Shown here: positions 14,443 to 22,920 of the stretch, piece after piece
How the letters are laid out: each line of letters starts with the position of its first letter
Position numbering within the stretch: the first letter of the stretch is position 1
NCBI GenBank assembly: GCA_041687295.1
Contig: JAWLCG010000028.1
Coordinates: 1-22,930 of the forward strand
Length of the DNA stretch: 22,930 bases
Origin: JAWLCG01 sp041687295
Lineage (GTDB): Bacteria; Planctomycetota; Phycisphaerae; SM23-33; FEN-1343
Direction: 5' to 3'
Notes under the pieces: model-generated
Seen by the model: only the letters and a program-made list of their open reading frames with translations
The model's database searches: none
Told to the model about the DNA's origin: nothing
Translations under genes and position numbers: made by a program

Positions 14443-15624
14443 GTGAGCACCCCGGACCCCTTGCCCCAGCGTCGAATCGCCATCCTGGGCAGCACGGGCA
14501 GCATCGGCTGCCAGGCGCTGCAGGTGGTGGCCGACCAGCCCCACCTGTCCGTAACGGCCCTGGCGGCCGGCGAAAACTGGCAGCGGCTGGCCGAGCAGGC
14601 CCAGCGGTTCGAGGTGGGCCTGCTGGCCATTGCCGACCCGGCCGGCGCGGGGCCCCTGCGCGAGGCGGTGGGGTCGCGTCCGACGATCCTGGCCGGGCCC
14701 GACGCGATGGAGCGGCTGGTCGAGCAGTGCCAGGCCGACGTCGTCCTGTCCGGCGTGGTGGGCGCCTGCGGCCTGCGGGCGGCGCTGGCCGCCCTGCGGG
14801 GCGGGCGCGACCTCGCCATCGCCAACAAGGAGACGCTGGTGATGGCCGGCGCCCTGGTGACCGAGGCCGCCCGCTCGGCGCACCGACGGATCCTGCCGGT
14901 CGACAGCGAGCACGCCGCCATCCACCAGTGCCTCGCCGGCGCCGACGCCGGGGCCGTCCGAAGGGTGATCGTGACGGCCTCGGGAGGGCCCTTCCGCAGC
15001 TGGCCCGTCGAGCGGATCCGCTCGGCCACGGTGGAGCAGGCCCTCAACCACCCCACCTGGCAGATGGGGCGAAAGATCACCATCGACTCGGCCACCATGA
15101 TGAACAAGGCCCTGGAGGTGATCGAGGCCCACTGGCTGTTCGGCCTGGGGCCCGACCGCATCGACGTGGTGGTCCACCCCCAGAGCATCATCCACTCGCT
15201 GGTGGAGTTCGTCGACGGCAACGTGCTGGCCCAGCTGGGCTGGCCGGACATGACCGTGCCGATCGCCTACGCCCTGAACCATCCCCACCGCGTCGCGCGG
15301 GCCACGCGTCCGCTGGACCTGGCGGCGGCCGGCCGACTGGATTTCCAGGCCGTCGACCACGAGCGCTTCCCCGCGGCAGCCCTGGCCGACCGCGTCCTCC
15401 GCACGGGCCGGGGGGCCGGCGCCGTGCTCAATGGCGCCAATGAAGCCGCCGTCGAGGCCTTCCTGAATGGTACAATCCCCTTCGGACGGATTGTCGAGCT
15501 GGTCCAAGAAACCCTGAACCGCCATAGCGGAACGGACGAAAGAGATCTAGACGCCCTGTTGCGCGCCGACGCCTGGGCCCGCGAGCAGGTGGCCCAGGCC
15601 ATCGCCGCCGGCCGACCGGCGTAG
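14443..15624 (+). CDS. dxr: 1-deoxy-D-xylulose-5-phosphate reductoisomerase
   Basis: The enzyme converts DXP to 2-C-methyl-D-erythritol 4-phosphate with NADPH, the first committed step of the MEP isoprenoid pathway in the cytoplasm. The 393-residue length is standard. The NADPH loop is ILGSTGSIG (residues 14-22), ANKETLVMAG begins at 127, and the metal site is D154/E156 in VDSEHAAIHQ. Substrate-phosphate motifs TASGGPF, HPTWQMGRKITIDSATMMNK and ALEVIEAHWLF (third metal ligand Glu) are all present, as is HPQSIIHSLVEF. GTG 14443 has GAAAGG five bases upstream. rseP follows 71 bp downstream; dxr-rseP adjacency is a common conserved arrangement and supports both calls. Confidence 0.97.
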   Translation: MSTPDPLPQRRIAILGSTGSIGCQALQVVADQPHLSVTALAAGENWQRLAEQAQRFEVGLLAIADPAGAGPLREAVGSRPTILAGPDAMERLVEQCQADVVLSGVVGACGLRAALAALRGGRDLAIANKETLVMAGALVTEAARSAHRRILPVDSEHAAIHQCLAGADAGAVRRVIVTASGGPFRSWPVERIRSATVEQALNHPTWQMGRKITIDSATMMNKALEVIEAHWLFGLGPDRIDVVVHPQSIIHSLVEFVDGNVLAQLGWPDMTVPIAYALNHPHRVARATRPLDLAAAGRLDFQAVDHERFPAAALADRVLRTGRGAGAVLNGANEAAVEAFLNGTIPFGRIVELVQETLNRHSGTDERDLDALLRADAWAREQVAQAIAAGRPA

Positions 15625-15633
15625 TTATCCACT

Positions 15634-15675
15634 CCCGCCCCGCCGGGACAGGGGAACCTGTCCCCCTCGGGCGGG
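15634..15675 (+). repeat. Two-part hairpin between dxr and rseP
   Basis: The inner stem GGGACAGG/CCTGTCCC (15645-15652 with 15657-15664) has the loop GGAA. The outer stem CCCGCCC/GGGCGGG (15634-15640 with 15669-15675) extends it, with a few unpaired bases between. It could attenuate or process the dxr-rseP transcript, or be another dispersed palindrome. No U-run follows, so a full terminator is unlikely. Confidence 0.5.
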
Positions 15676-15695
15676 CGCCATTTTCTGAGGATTGC

Positions 15696-17717
15696 ATGGA
15701 ACCATTGCTGGCACTGGAGATCTGGGGTAGCTGGTGGGCCTCGATGCTGCTGATGGTCATCGGCTTCGGCGCGGTGGTCTTTTTCCACGAGCTGGGCCAC
15801 TTCCTCGTGGCCAAGCGCGCGGGCATCAAGGTCGAGGAGTTCGCCCTGGGCTTCGGCAAGAAGCTCTGGTCTTTCCGGCACGGCGACACGGAGTACCGGC
15901 TGAACCTGATCCCGCTGGGCGGCTACGTCAAGATGCTGGGGCAGGAGGACTTCAAGCCCAACGAGGAGTACGAAGACCCCCGCGCCTACGCCAACAAGTC
16001 CGTGCCGGCCCGGCTGGCGGTGGTGTCGGCCGGCGTGATCATGAACGTGGTCCTGGCGGCGTTGCTGTTCGTGATCATCTTCATGGTCGGCATCCGCTTC
16101 AACGCCCCGCAGGTGGGCCAGGTGGTGCCGGGCCTGCCGGCCGCCACGGTCAAGCTGCCCGACGACCTGGGCACAGGGCTCAAGCCTGGCGATGAGATCC
16201 TCGCCATCAACGGCGACCGGATCGACCGCTTCGAGGTCCTGCTGACCAAGGCCGCCCTCAGCGACGCCGACGACCGCTTCCGCATGACGATCCGTCGGCC
16301 GATGGAAGACGGCACGACCCGCACGTTCGAGGCCCGCCTGGGCACCGCCGAGCTTGAGCGCAACAACAGCCGACTGTTCGCCTTCGGCATCAGCGCCCCA
16401 GCCGACCGGGTGATCGCCGGCGTGGCCGAGTCGACGCCCTACGTCGATTACGGCGTCGTGGGCGAGGGCTTCGGCGACGGCGACGTCATCGTCGAGTACG
16501 CCGGGCAGCCCATCGAGCATGGCTGGCAGATCACGCGGATGAACGACGACCTCGGGGCCGGGCCCATCGACGTCGTCGTCGAGCGGACCGACCCCCAGAC
16601 CGGCCAGGCCGCTCGCCACACCGTCACGATGCAGCCCTTCCTGGGCTGGTCGGACGCCTTCGAGCGGCACTGGCTGGCCCAGGCGGCCGAGGCCCAGGCC
16701 AGCGACGCCGAGCCGCCCAGCCCGCCGGAGTTCAACGTCCTGGGCCTGCACCCCCGCCTGCGGATCCAGGCGGTTGTCGAGGACAGCCCCGCCGACGAGG
16801 CGGGCCTGCAGCCCGGCGACGTGGTGCTCCGCTACGGCGACCCGCCGGTAAGCCCAGGCCGCAACAGCACCGTCCACCGCGTCAGCCAGGAGTACGCCGG
16901 CCAGCCCGCCCCCATCTGGGTGCAGCGCGACGGCCAGGAGCTCGAGCCGATCCAGGTCCAGGCCCGCCAGCACAAGGGGCGGACCCTCGTCGGCATCGCC
17001 CTGGTGCCCGACGCCCGCACGCCTGTCGTGGCCGAGGTGGACGACCAGAGCCCCCTCGCCGGCCAGGTGCCCGCCGGGGCAACCCTGTCGGCCATCGACG
17101 ACACGCCCGTGGAGTCCTGGTCCGACGCGGTGAGCGCCCTGACCGCCCGCATGGGCGAGGCGGTGGTGCTGCACTACCGCACCGCCGAGGGCCAGGCCGG
17201 CACCACCGAGCCGCTGACGCTCACCGAGGAGCTCTTCCGCCCCGCCTGGTACGCCCACCGGCTCGAGCTGCCGCGCAAGGTTCTGCAGGGCCCCGAGATG
17301 CAGACCTTCAACCCCCTGCGGGCCGCCGCCTGGGGCGTCCGCGAGACGGGCCATTCGATCCTGCAGGCCTACGCAACGCTCCGCGCAGCGTTGGTCGGGC
17401 GGGTGTCGGCCAAGGAGTTCTCCGGGCCGATCGGCATCTTCCACGCCGGCGTCGTCCTGGGCAGCCGGGGGCCCATCTGGGTCATCTGGCTGATGGCGAT
17501 CATCTCGGCCAACCTGGCCGTGATCAACTTCCTGCCGCTGCCCATCGTCGACGGCGGCCACGCGGTATTCCTCATCATCGAGGGCATCCGCCGCAAGCCC
17601 CTGAGCCTCCGCGTGATGAACGCCGTCCAGATGGCCGGCCTGGTCCTGATCATCGCCGTGTTCCTGGCGATCACCTACAACGACATCGCGCGGATCTTCG
17701 TGAATAACGCCTGGTGA
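15696..17717 (+). CDS. rseP: Site-2 intramembrane zinc metalloprotease (RIP family)
   Basis: This is a membrane-embedded S2P protease, which cleaves transmembrane anti-sigma factors or leftover signal peptides. The active site is HELGH (H31, E32, H35) in the first membrane segment. The third metal ligand is D619 in NFLPLPIVDGGH near the C-terminus. SAGVIMNVVLA marks the membrane segment before the PDZ region. The protein has 673 residues, against about 450 in E. coli RseP. The extra length holds four PDZ-like modules rather than two, with loops GLKPGD (near 165), GFGDGD (near 255), GLQPGD (near 368) and a degenerate one near 455. Start ATG 15696 follows TGAGGA. It is likely co-transcribed with dxr. 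Its partner (RseA-like anti-sigma or other) is not in the window. Confidence 0.93.
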   Translation: MEPLLALEIWGSWWASMLLMVIGFGAVVFFHELGHFLVAKRAGIKVEEFALGFGKKLWSFRHGDTEYRLNLIPLGGYVKMLGQEDFKPNEEYEDPRAYANKSVPARLAVVSAGVIMNVVLAALLFVIIFMVGIRFNAPQVGQVVPGLPAATVKLPDDLGTGLKPGDEILAINGDRIDRFEVLLTKAALSDADDRFRMTIRRPMEDGTTRTFEARLGTAELERNNSRLFAFGISAPADRVIAGVAESTPYVDYGVVGEGFGDGDVIVEYAGQPIEHGWQITRMNDDLGAGPIDVVVERTDPQTGQAARHTVTMQPFLGWSDAFERHWLAQAAEAQASDAEPPSPPEFNVLGLHPRLRIQAVVEDSPADEAGLQPGDVVLRYGDPPVSPGRNSTVHRVSQEYAGQPAPIWVQRDGQELEPIQVQARQHKGRTLVGIALVPDARTPVVAEVDDQSPLAGQVPAGATLSAIDDTPVESWSDAVSALTARMGEAVVLHYRTAEGQAGTTEPLTLTEELFRPAWYAHRLELPRKVLQGPEMQTFNPLRAAAWGVRETGHSILQAYATLRAALVGRVSAKEFSGPIGIFHAGVVLGSRGPIWVIWLMAIISANLAVINFLPLPIVDGGHAVFLIIEGIRRKPLSLRVMNAVQMAGLVLIIAVFLAITYNDIARIFVNNAW

Positions 17718-17720
17718 CCC

Positions 17721-17903
17721 GTAGGCCGGGTCGAGCGCAGCGAGGCCCGGCACCGGTTGCCGATCCAAGACCAAACAGACAGAACCAAAGACCATGGGAA
17801 GAGGGGCGCTGCGCGCCGCCCTTTCCCATGGGCTTTGGCCCTGTCTGTTTGGCACGTACGGCTCTGCCTGTTGCCGGGCCTCGCTGCGCTCGACCCGGCC
17901 TAC
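17721..17903. repeat. 183-bp nested inverted-repeat element (family A pair)
   Basis: The outer arms are perfect 32-bp reverse complements (17721-17752 and 17872-17903) and are the family A repeat. Inside, CCAAACAGACAG (17771-17782) pairs with CTGTCTGTTTGG (17841-17852). Then CCAAAG-A-CCATGGGAA (17785-17800) pairs with 17823-17838 apart from one mismatch. The whole could fold into one long hairpin. It fills the gap between the convergent stops of rseP and aroA, where it may also end both transcripts. The structure resembles a MITE or REPIN; no transposase is present. Confidence 0.85.
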
Positions 17904-17921
17904 GCCCAGCCTACAAGCCCC

Positions 17922-19202
17922 CTACTCGCAGAACATGACCGCCCCGAGATGCTCCATCTGCTCGGGGAAGGCGGCGAAGGTCTTGCGGACGCACTCGGCG
18001 TTGCGGACGATTGTATCGCCCTCTGCCCCGAGGGCGGCGACGGCGAGGGTCATCACCATTCGGTGGTCGGCCCGGCTGTCCAGGCGGGTGCCGTGCAGGT
18101 GGCTGCGGCGGATGACCAGGCCGTCGGGCCTCTCCTCGATGTCGGCGCCCATCGCCCGCAGCGATTCGTACATCGCCCGGATGCGGTCGCACTCCTTGTG
18201 CCGGCAGATGGCGGCGTTGGTCAGGACCGTCTCGCCCTCGGCGTAGGCCCCCAGGGCCGCCAGCAGCATGAACTGGTCGATGAAGGGGTTGCAGTCGATC
18301 GTTCGGCCCCAGAGCTGGCTGGTGCGGGCCACCACCCCGCCGTCGGAGACCTCGATGTCGGCCCCCATCTCCCGCAGGACGTCGATGACGCCCTTGTCGC
18401 CCTGCGTGTCGTTCCAGTCGACGTTGGGGATCCGCACCTCGCTGTCGGGCGCGATCAGCGCCGCGGCCAGCGGGTACAGCGCCGCCGACCAGTCGGCCGG
18501 CACTGTCACGTCAAAGCCGTCCCAGCGGCTTCGGCCCCGCACGCGGTAGAGGCGGTAGTCCTCGTTGGAGACCTCCACTCCGCAGCGGTTCAGCCAGTCC
18601 AGCGTCATGCCCACCCAGGGCGTCTCGCCAGGGTCGGTCACCGTCAGCTCGGTCGGGGCGTTGCCCATGGCCGCGGCGATCAGCAGGGCGCTGACGGGCT
18701 GGCTGTCGGCGCCGTCGAGGGTGGCCTGGCCGCCGCGGAGGGGCCCGCGGACGACGATCGGGGCGTGCCCGTCGCCCTTGGTGCTCACGGCGAAGGCCCC
18801 GAGCTGCTCCATCGCCCCCAGCAGCGACCCGATGGGCCGAATGTGGCGGATCGAGTGGTCGCCCGAGAGCACCGTGTAGCCCGGGCACAGGCCCGCCAGG
18901 GCCGTGCAGAAGCGGAAGATGATCCCGCTGTTGCCGCAGTCGACGATGTCCTCGGGCGTCCGCAGCTCGCCGCCGGTGCCCTGGATGATCCAGGCGTCGC
19001 CGTGCTCGGGCGTGACCGAGGCGCCGAACATCTCCATCGCCTCCGTGCCGCGCATCCAGTCGCCCGAGACGGCTGGGTGACGGATATGGCTGGTGCCCTG
19101 GGCCAGCGAGGCCATGATCAGGGCGCGGAAGGAGTGGCTCTTGTTGGGCGGCACGGCGACCTCGCCGCGCAAGCGCTCGGATTTACGAATCGTCAGGTCC
19201 AT
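17922..19202 (-). CDS. aroA: 3-phosphoshikimate 1-carboxyvinyltransferase (EPSP synthase), divergent
   Basis: The enzyme adds enolpyruvate from PEP to shikimate-3-phosphate in aromatic amino-acid synthesis. The protein has 426 residues, the usual size. Catalytic landmarks align with E. coli AroA: K21 in PPNKSHSFRAL, D309 in NPFIDQFMLLAAL, and KECDR at 336-340 (E. coli KETDR 340-344). The PEP-loop motif reads CGNSGIIFRF where E. coli has GNAGTAMRP, giving I94 and F98 at the positions of T97 and P101. The shikimate-phosphate motif is DSQPVSALL instead of SSQ. All mechanistic residues I can see are kept, so activity is likely. ATG 19200-19202 is chosen because the domain starts there; the open frame runs on to 19511 through non-coding-looking sequence. 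The ribosome site is weak (GGGAG about 13 nt upstream). Confidence 0.93.
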   Translation of the reverse strand: MDLTIRKSERLRGEVAVPPNKSHSFRALIMASLAQGTSHIRHPAVSGDWMRGTEAMEMFGASVTPEHGDAWIIQGTGGELRTPEDIVDCGNSGIIFRFCTALAGLCPGYTVLSGDHSIRHIRPIGSLLGAMEQLGAFAVSTKGDGHAPIVVRGPLRGGQATLDGADSQPVSALLIAAAMGNAPTELTVTDPGETPWVGMTLDWLNRCGVEVSNEDYRLYRVRGRSRWDGFDVTVPADWSAALYPLAAALIAPDSEVRIPNVDWNDTQGDKGVIDVLREMGADIEVSDGGVVARTSQLWGRTIDCNPFIDQFMLLAALGAYAEGETVLTNAAICRHKECDRIRAMYESLRAMGADIEERPDGLVIRRSHLHGTRLDSRADHRMVMTLAVAALGAEGDTIVRNAECVRKTFAAFPEQMEHLGAVMFCE

Positions 19203-19525
19203 AGGCGAATTCCAACTCCCGCGGGGGCCTGCCCCTGGTGGCCGGCCTGCCACGCCCATCCTATCGGCCAGGGCCGGCGGCGGCCATGAAAAACCGCCCC
19301 CGGCCCGGCCAAGCGGGCCCCCCCGGGTGTTTCCCTGCCTTGCATCGCCGGGGGGCAAAGGGTTATAAAGGCCCACTTTCCCAGAACCGCCCGCCGAAGC
19401 GGGCCGTAGTGAATCCCAAGTGGCGAGCCGCCCCTGCCCCGCGGGCAGGGATCGCCGTCCTGTTTGTGGCCCGGCGAGCGGCTTGATTCGTCTACCGCGA
19501 GCGTCATTCAAGTGGCGGAGGTTTC
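19203..19525. other. Divergent intergenic region between aroA and the metal ATPase
   Basis: These 323 bp hold no supportable gene. A plausible plus-strand promoter lies at 19340-19369. The rest is GC-rich with purine/pyrimidine blocks (around 19270-19330), and no operator-like palindrome was recognised. Confidence 0.6.
19340..19369 (+). promoter_or_regulatory. Possible promoter of the P1B ATPase gene
   Basis: TTGCAT (19340-19345) and TATAAA (19364-19369) are separated by 18 bp, giving a fair sigma70-type promoter with a leader of about 150 nt. No MerR-like dyad is seen in the spacer, so metal-responsive control cannot be claimed from sequence. Confidence 0.4.
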
Positions 19526-21532
19526 ATGGCGCACGATATCCTGAAGGACTCGGTCGAGTCCCAGACCGGACGGGCCAGCCTGGTCATCGTAGGCACGATG
19601 GCCGGCGGCGTGCTGGTGGCGGCGAGCTACGTGGCTCAGTGGATCTTCTCGGAGTACACCTTCCAGGCCGGCTCGCACACCAGCAACCCCTACAGCGACT
19701 TCCTGGCCGCAGCCGGGGCCTTGCTGCTGGGCATACCGGTGCTGGCCCACGCGATCAAGCACCTCTTCCATGGGCACATGCACATGGACGAGCTGGTGGC
19801 CGTGGCGATCCTGGCGGCGCTGACGACGAGCGACTACCGCACGGCGGGGGTGGTGGCCTTTTTCCTGCTGCTGGCCAATCTCGTCGAGAGCCGCACCGCC
19901 CTGGGCGCCCGCGCGAGCATCGAGAGCCTCATCCGCCTGACGCCCAAAAAGGCCGTCCGCGTCACCGACGGACGCGAGCAGGCGGTCGACCCGGCGAGCC
20001 TCTCGGCCGGCGACATCGTCCGCGTCCGCCCCGGCGAGAACATCCCCGCCGACGGGGACATCCTCACCGGCCAGACCACCATCAACGAGGCCAACATCAC
20101 CGGCGAGAGCCTGCCGGCCGACAAGAGCATCGGCCAGGAGGTCTTCGGCGGCACGATCAATCTCACCGGCGCCATCGACGTCCGCGTCACCCGCGCCGGC
20201 GCCGACACGACGCTGGGCAAGGTCCAGCGGCTCATCCTGCAGGCCGAGCGGAGCAAGATTCCGATCATGCGCCTGCTCGACCACTACGCCGGCTGGTACA
20301 CGCCGGTCATCCTGATGCTCTCGGGCATCGTGCTGTTCTTCACGGCCGAGGACTACGGCGTGGACCGGGCGATCACGATGCTGATCGTCTCGTGCCCGTG
20401 CGCGCTGATTCTGGCGGTGCCGACGGCGATGGTGGCGGCGTTGAGCTGCGCGGCCCGGCTGGGCATCCTCATCAAGAACGTCCAGGACCTCGAGACGGCC
20501 CGGACGCTGACGGCCGTCGTGTTCGACAAGACCGGCACGCTGACGACCGGGCAGTTGAGCGTCACCCGCATGATGCCCCTGGAGGGCGTCGACGGCGTGG
20601 AGCTGCTCTCGACGGCGGCGGCGGTCGAGCACTACTCGCGCCATCCGGTGGCCCAGGCGATCTCGGCCGTCGCGGCCAAGGCGCAGGTGACGCTGGAGGA
20701 CGCCGTGGAGTTCATCGAAGTCCCCGGCCGGGGTGTCAGCGGGCGGGTCGGCGGCGAGATGGTCCGCGTGGGCCGGCAGAACTGGCTGGGCGAGCAGGGC
20801 GTGGACCTGTCCGCCCTGGCCGACGAGCAGTACGCCGAGCCCGAGGGCCTTTCGACGCTCTACGTGGCTCGGGGCGAGCGGCTGCTGGGCTGGATCGGCC
20901 TGGAGGACCGCGCCCGCACCGAGGCCAAGGCCGCCCTGGACGAGCTGCGCGAGCTGGGCATCAAGCACCTGGTGATGGTCACCGGCGACCGCTGGAGCGT
21001 CGCCCGCCGCGTCGCCGCCGAGATGGGCTGCACCGAGGTCCAGGCCGAGGTCCTGCCCCAGGACAAGCTCGACCTGGTCGACAGCCTGCGGGCCCAGGGC
21101 CACCGCGTCGCGGTCATCGGCGACGGCGTCAACGACGCGCCCGCCCTGGCCGCCGGCGACCTCAGCGTCGCCATGGGCGCCGCCGGCAGCGACGTGGCCA
21201 TCCACTCGGCCAGCATCGCCCTGATGAACAACGACCTCCGCCGACTGCCCTTCCTCATCCGCCTCAGCCGCAAGGCCATCCAGGTGGTCCACCAGAACCT
21301 CCTGTTCGGCGTGGTGTTCATCACGGTCTCGCTGATCCTCAGCGCCTTCGGCGCCATCACGCCCATCATCGGTGCGATGCTGCACCTGACGGCCGCCATC
21401 TTCGTGATCTTCAACAGCGCCCGCCTCGTGCGGTTCGGCGAGGAGCTGGGCCGGCACGGACCGGCCGAGTCGGCCGGGCCGGCGCCGCGGCGGGTGGAGG
21501 TCGTCCAGACCCAGACCGCCCCAGTCAGCTAG
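19526..21532 (+). CDS. P1B-type heavy-metal-transporting ATPase
   Basis: This 668-residue ATPase exports a transition-metal ion across the inner membrane. Signature parts in order: membrane helices from about residue 18; actuator TGES in ANITGESLPADK; the ion-binding CPC motif (C290-P291-C292) in SCPCALILAVPTA; phosphorylation aspartate D334 in DKTGTLTTG; HP in SRHPVAQAIS; and the hinge GDGVNDAPAL. No N-terminal HMA or CxxC metal-binding domain is present; instead a His-rich stretch, HLFHGHMHMDEL, begins about residue 79. The last membrane helix has H620 in MLHLTAAIFVIFNSARL, where Zn/Cd exporters (ZntA type) have a conserved Asp. The metal is therefore uncertain (Zn, Cd, Co or Cu). ATG 19526 follows GGAGG at 19517-19521. 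Confidence 0.92.
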   Translation: MAHDILKDSVESQTGRASLVIVGTMAGGVLVAASYVAQWIFSEYTFQAGSHTSNPYSDFLAAAGALLLGIPVLAHAIKHLFHGHMHMDELVAVAILAALTTSDYRTAGVVAFFLLLANLVESRTALGARASIESLIRLTPKKAVRVTDGREQAVDPASLSAGDIVRVRPGENIPADGDILTGQTTINEANITGESLPADKSIGQEVFGGTINLTGAIDVRVTRAGADTTLGKVQRLILQAERSKIPIMRLLDHYAGWYTPVILMLSGIVLFFTAEDYGVDRAITMLIVSCPCALILAVPTAMVAALSCAARLGILIKNVQDLETARTLTAVVFDKTGTLTTGQLSVTRMMPLEGVDGVELLSTAAAVEHYSRHPVAQAISAVAAKAQVTLEDAVEFIEVPGRGVSGRVGGEMVRVGRQNWLGEQGVDLSALADEQYAEPEGLSTLYVARGERLLGWIGLEDRARTEAKAALDELRELGIKHLVMVTGDRWSVARRVAAEMGCTEVQAEVLPQDKLDLVDSLRAQGHRVAVIGDGVNDAPALAAGDLSVAMGAAGSDVAIHSASIALMNNDLRRLPFLIRLSRKAIQVVHQNLLFGVVFITVSLILSAFGAITPIIGAMLHLTAAIFVIFNSARLVRFGEELGRHGPAESAGPAPRRVEVVQTQTAPVS

Positions 21533-22920
21533 GCCGGCGGCATCGTCGGGCGACGCCGGGCGAAGTGCTCCCGCGTCGCCCGCCGGGCGGCCATGACCGC
21601 CACGTAGACCAGCAGGCCCACCGAGAGGCTCAGGACCAGGACCTTCTGATTGGAGTCCACGGCCTCCGGGGCCAGACCCAGCAACCAGACCAGGGACGCG
21701 ACACACTGCACCACCGCCAGGAACATCACGAGCCACAGTGCCCAGCGGACGCCGGCGCCGAGGTAGCCCGCCAGCAGCCAGGCCGCACCCGCGCCCAGCA
21801 CGCAACCGGCGGCGATGGTGGCCGTCTCGACCGTCGGTGTGCCGGCCACCAAGGCCAGGCCGCCCACGGCCACGACCAGGGCGACCACCCGCAGCGTCCA
21901 GGCCAGGACGTTGACCATGCCCGGCGCCGAGCTGGAGGCTGGGCGGGCGTCCATCTCGCGGGTCTGGAACAGCGCCAGGCCCAGGCCCAGCAGGGCGACG
22001 CTGTAGCACGCCCCGTAGCCGGCCGCCAGGGCGATGTGGCGGGCGGTAATGCCCTCCTCGGCGGCGGTCAGGGCGTCGAGCATGAAGAAGTAGCTCAGGT
22101 TCGGCGCGATCCACTGCACCAGTTGGGCGAGCGGGTTCTCGGCCGCGTAGGCGCCGATCAGCCGATCGATCACCAGCGACAGCAGGAACACGCCCACGCA
22201 GGTCGCCAGCGTCGCCATCTGCCCCAGGCGGGTGCTGACGGCGACGGCCAGGGCGGTCATGACGATCACGGCCATGTACAGCAGCAGCACGACGGCCAGG
22301 ATCTGCGGATCGATGCCCGCCCCGAACGGCACGACGACCCAGCCACGGCCCAGAAAGCCGATCAGGCCCATGGCCACCGTCAGCAGGCCCGCCAGCAGGC
22401 CCACCAGCGTGCTGGTGAACTGCCAGTTGAGGAAGTAGTCCGCAAAGGCCGCCCCCAGCACCGCCAGGATGAACGCCCCGACGCCCAGCGTCACCACGAC
22501 GTCGTCGTAGGGCGAGCGGGCGGTGGACATCGTCCCGTGGCGGACGGTCATCAGGAACACCAGCGTGGCCAGGTAGAACGCCAGCGTGACGGCCGCCGCC
22601 ACGCCGAGGAATTTGCCCAGCAGGATCACCGGGCGCGACACGGGCTTGGAGACCACCGTCAGGACGGTGCGGTTCTCGATCTCCCGCGCCAGCACGCCCG
22701 AGGCCGAAAAGGCCGCGATGAACAGCCCGCTCATCATCAGCGTCGAGAGCCCCAGGTCCACCAGCATCCGCTGGTCGCTGTGCTCGGCGCCCATCTCGAA
22801 GGCGGCCAGCGGCACCTGCAGCACCATGGTGCCGAAGGTCACCAGCAGCAGGATCGTGTAGATCGGCTGGCGAATGGTCTCGATGAAGCTGTTGGTCGTG
22901 ATCGTCCAGAGTTTGCTCAT
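21529..22920 (-). CDS. ABC-2 type transporter permease
   Basis: This 463-residue membrane protein has about ten or more hydrophobic segments. Its N-terminus, MSKLWTITTNSFIETIRQPIY, then LLLVTFGTMV, is typical of ABC-2 permeases of the NatB/CcmB-like class. The motif GVLAREIENRTVLTVVSKPVSR, split across a loop after the second helix, is the coupling region of ABC-2 permeases that contacts the ATPase. The usual partner, an ATP-binding subunit, would lie upstream beyond 22930 and is not seen. The substrate is unknown. The start ATG is at 22918-22920. The stop codon overlaps that of the ATPase gene on the opposite strand within CTAG (21529-21532). Confidence 0.88.
   Translation of the reverse strand: MSKLWTITTNSFIETIRQPIYTILLLVTFGTMVLQVPLAAFEMGAEHSDQRMLVDLGLSTLMMSGLFIAAFSASGVLAREIENRTVLTVVSKPVSRPVILLGKFLGVAAAVTLAFYLATLVFLMTVRHGTMSTARSPYDDVVVTLGVGAFILAVLGAAFADYFLNWQFTSTLVGLLAGLLTVAMGLIGFLGRGWVVVPFGAGIDPQILAVVLLLYMAVIVMTALAVAVSTRLGQMATLATCVGVFLLSLVIDRLIGAYAAENPLAQLVQWIAPNLSYFFMLDALTAAEEGITARHIALAAGYGACYSVALLGLGLALFQTREMDARPASSSAPGMVNVLAWTLRVVALVVAVGGLALVAGTPTVETATIAAGCVLGAGAAWLLAGYLGAGVRWALWLVMFLAVVQCVASLVWLLGLAPEAVDSNQKVLVLSLSVGLLVYVAVMAARRATREHFARRRPTMPPA

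Noticed and set aside
15267..17855. 862-codon open frame on the minus strand opposite dxr and rseP
   Set aside because: It overlaps two clearly recognised genes and the 183-bp repeat element, and its translation has no recognisable motif.
19508..22114. 868-codon open frame on the minus strand opposite the metal ATPase
   Set aside because: It is an antisense shadow of the P1B ATPase and of the start of the permease region; the real genes carry all the family motifs.
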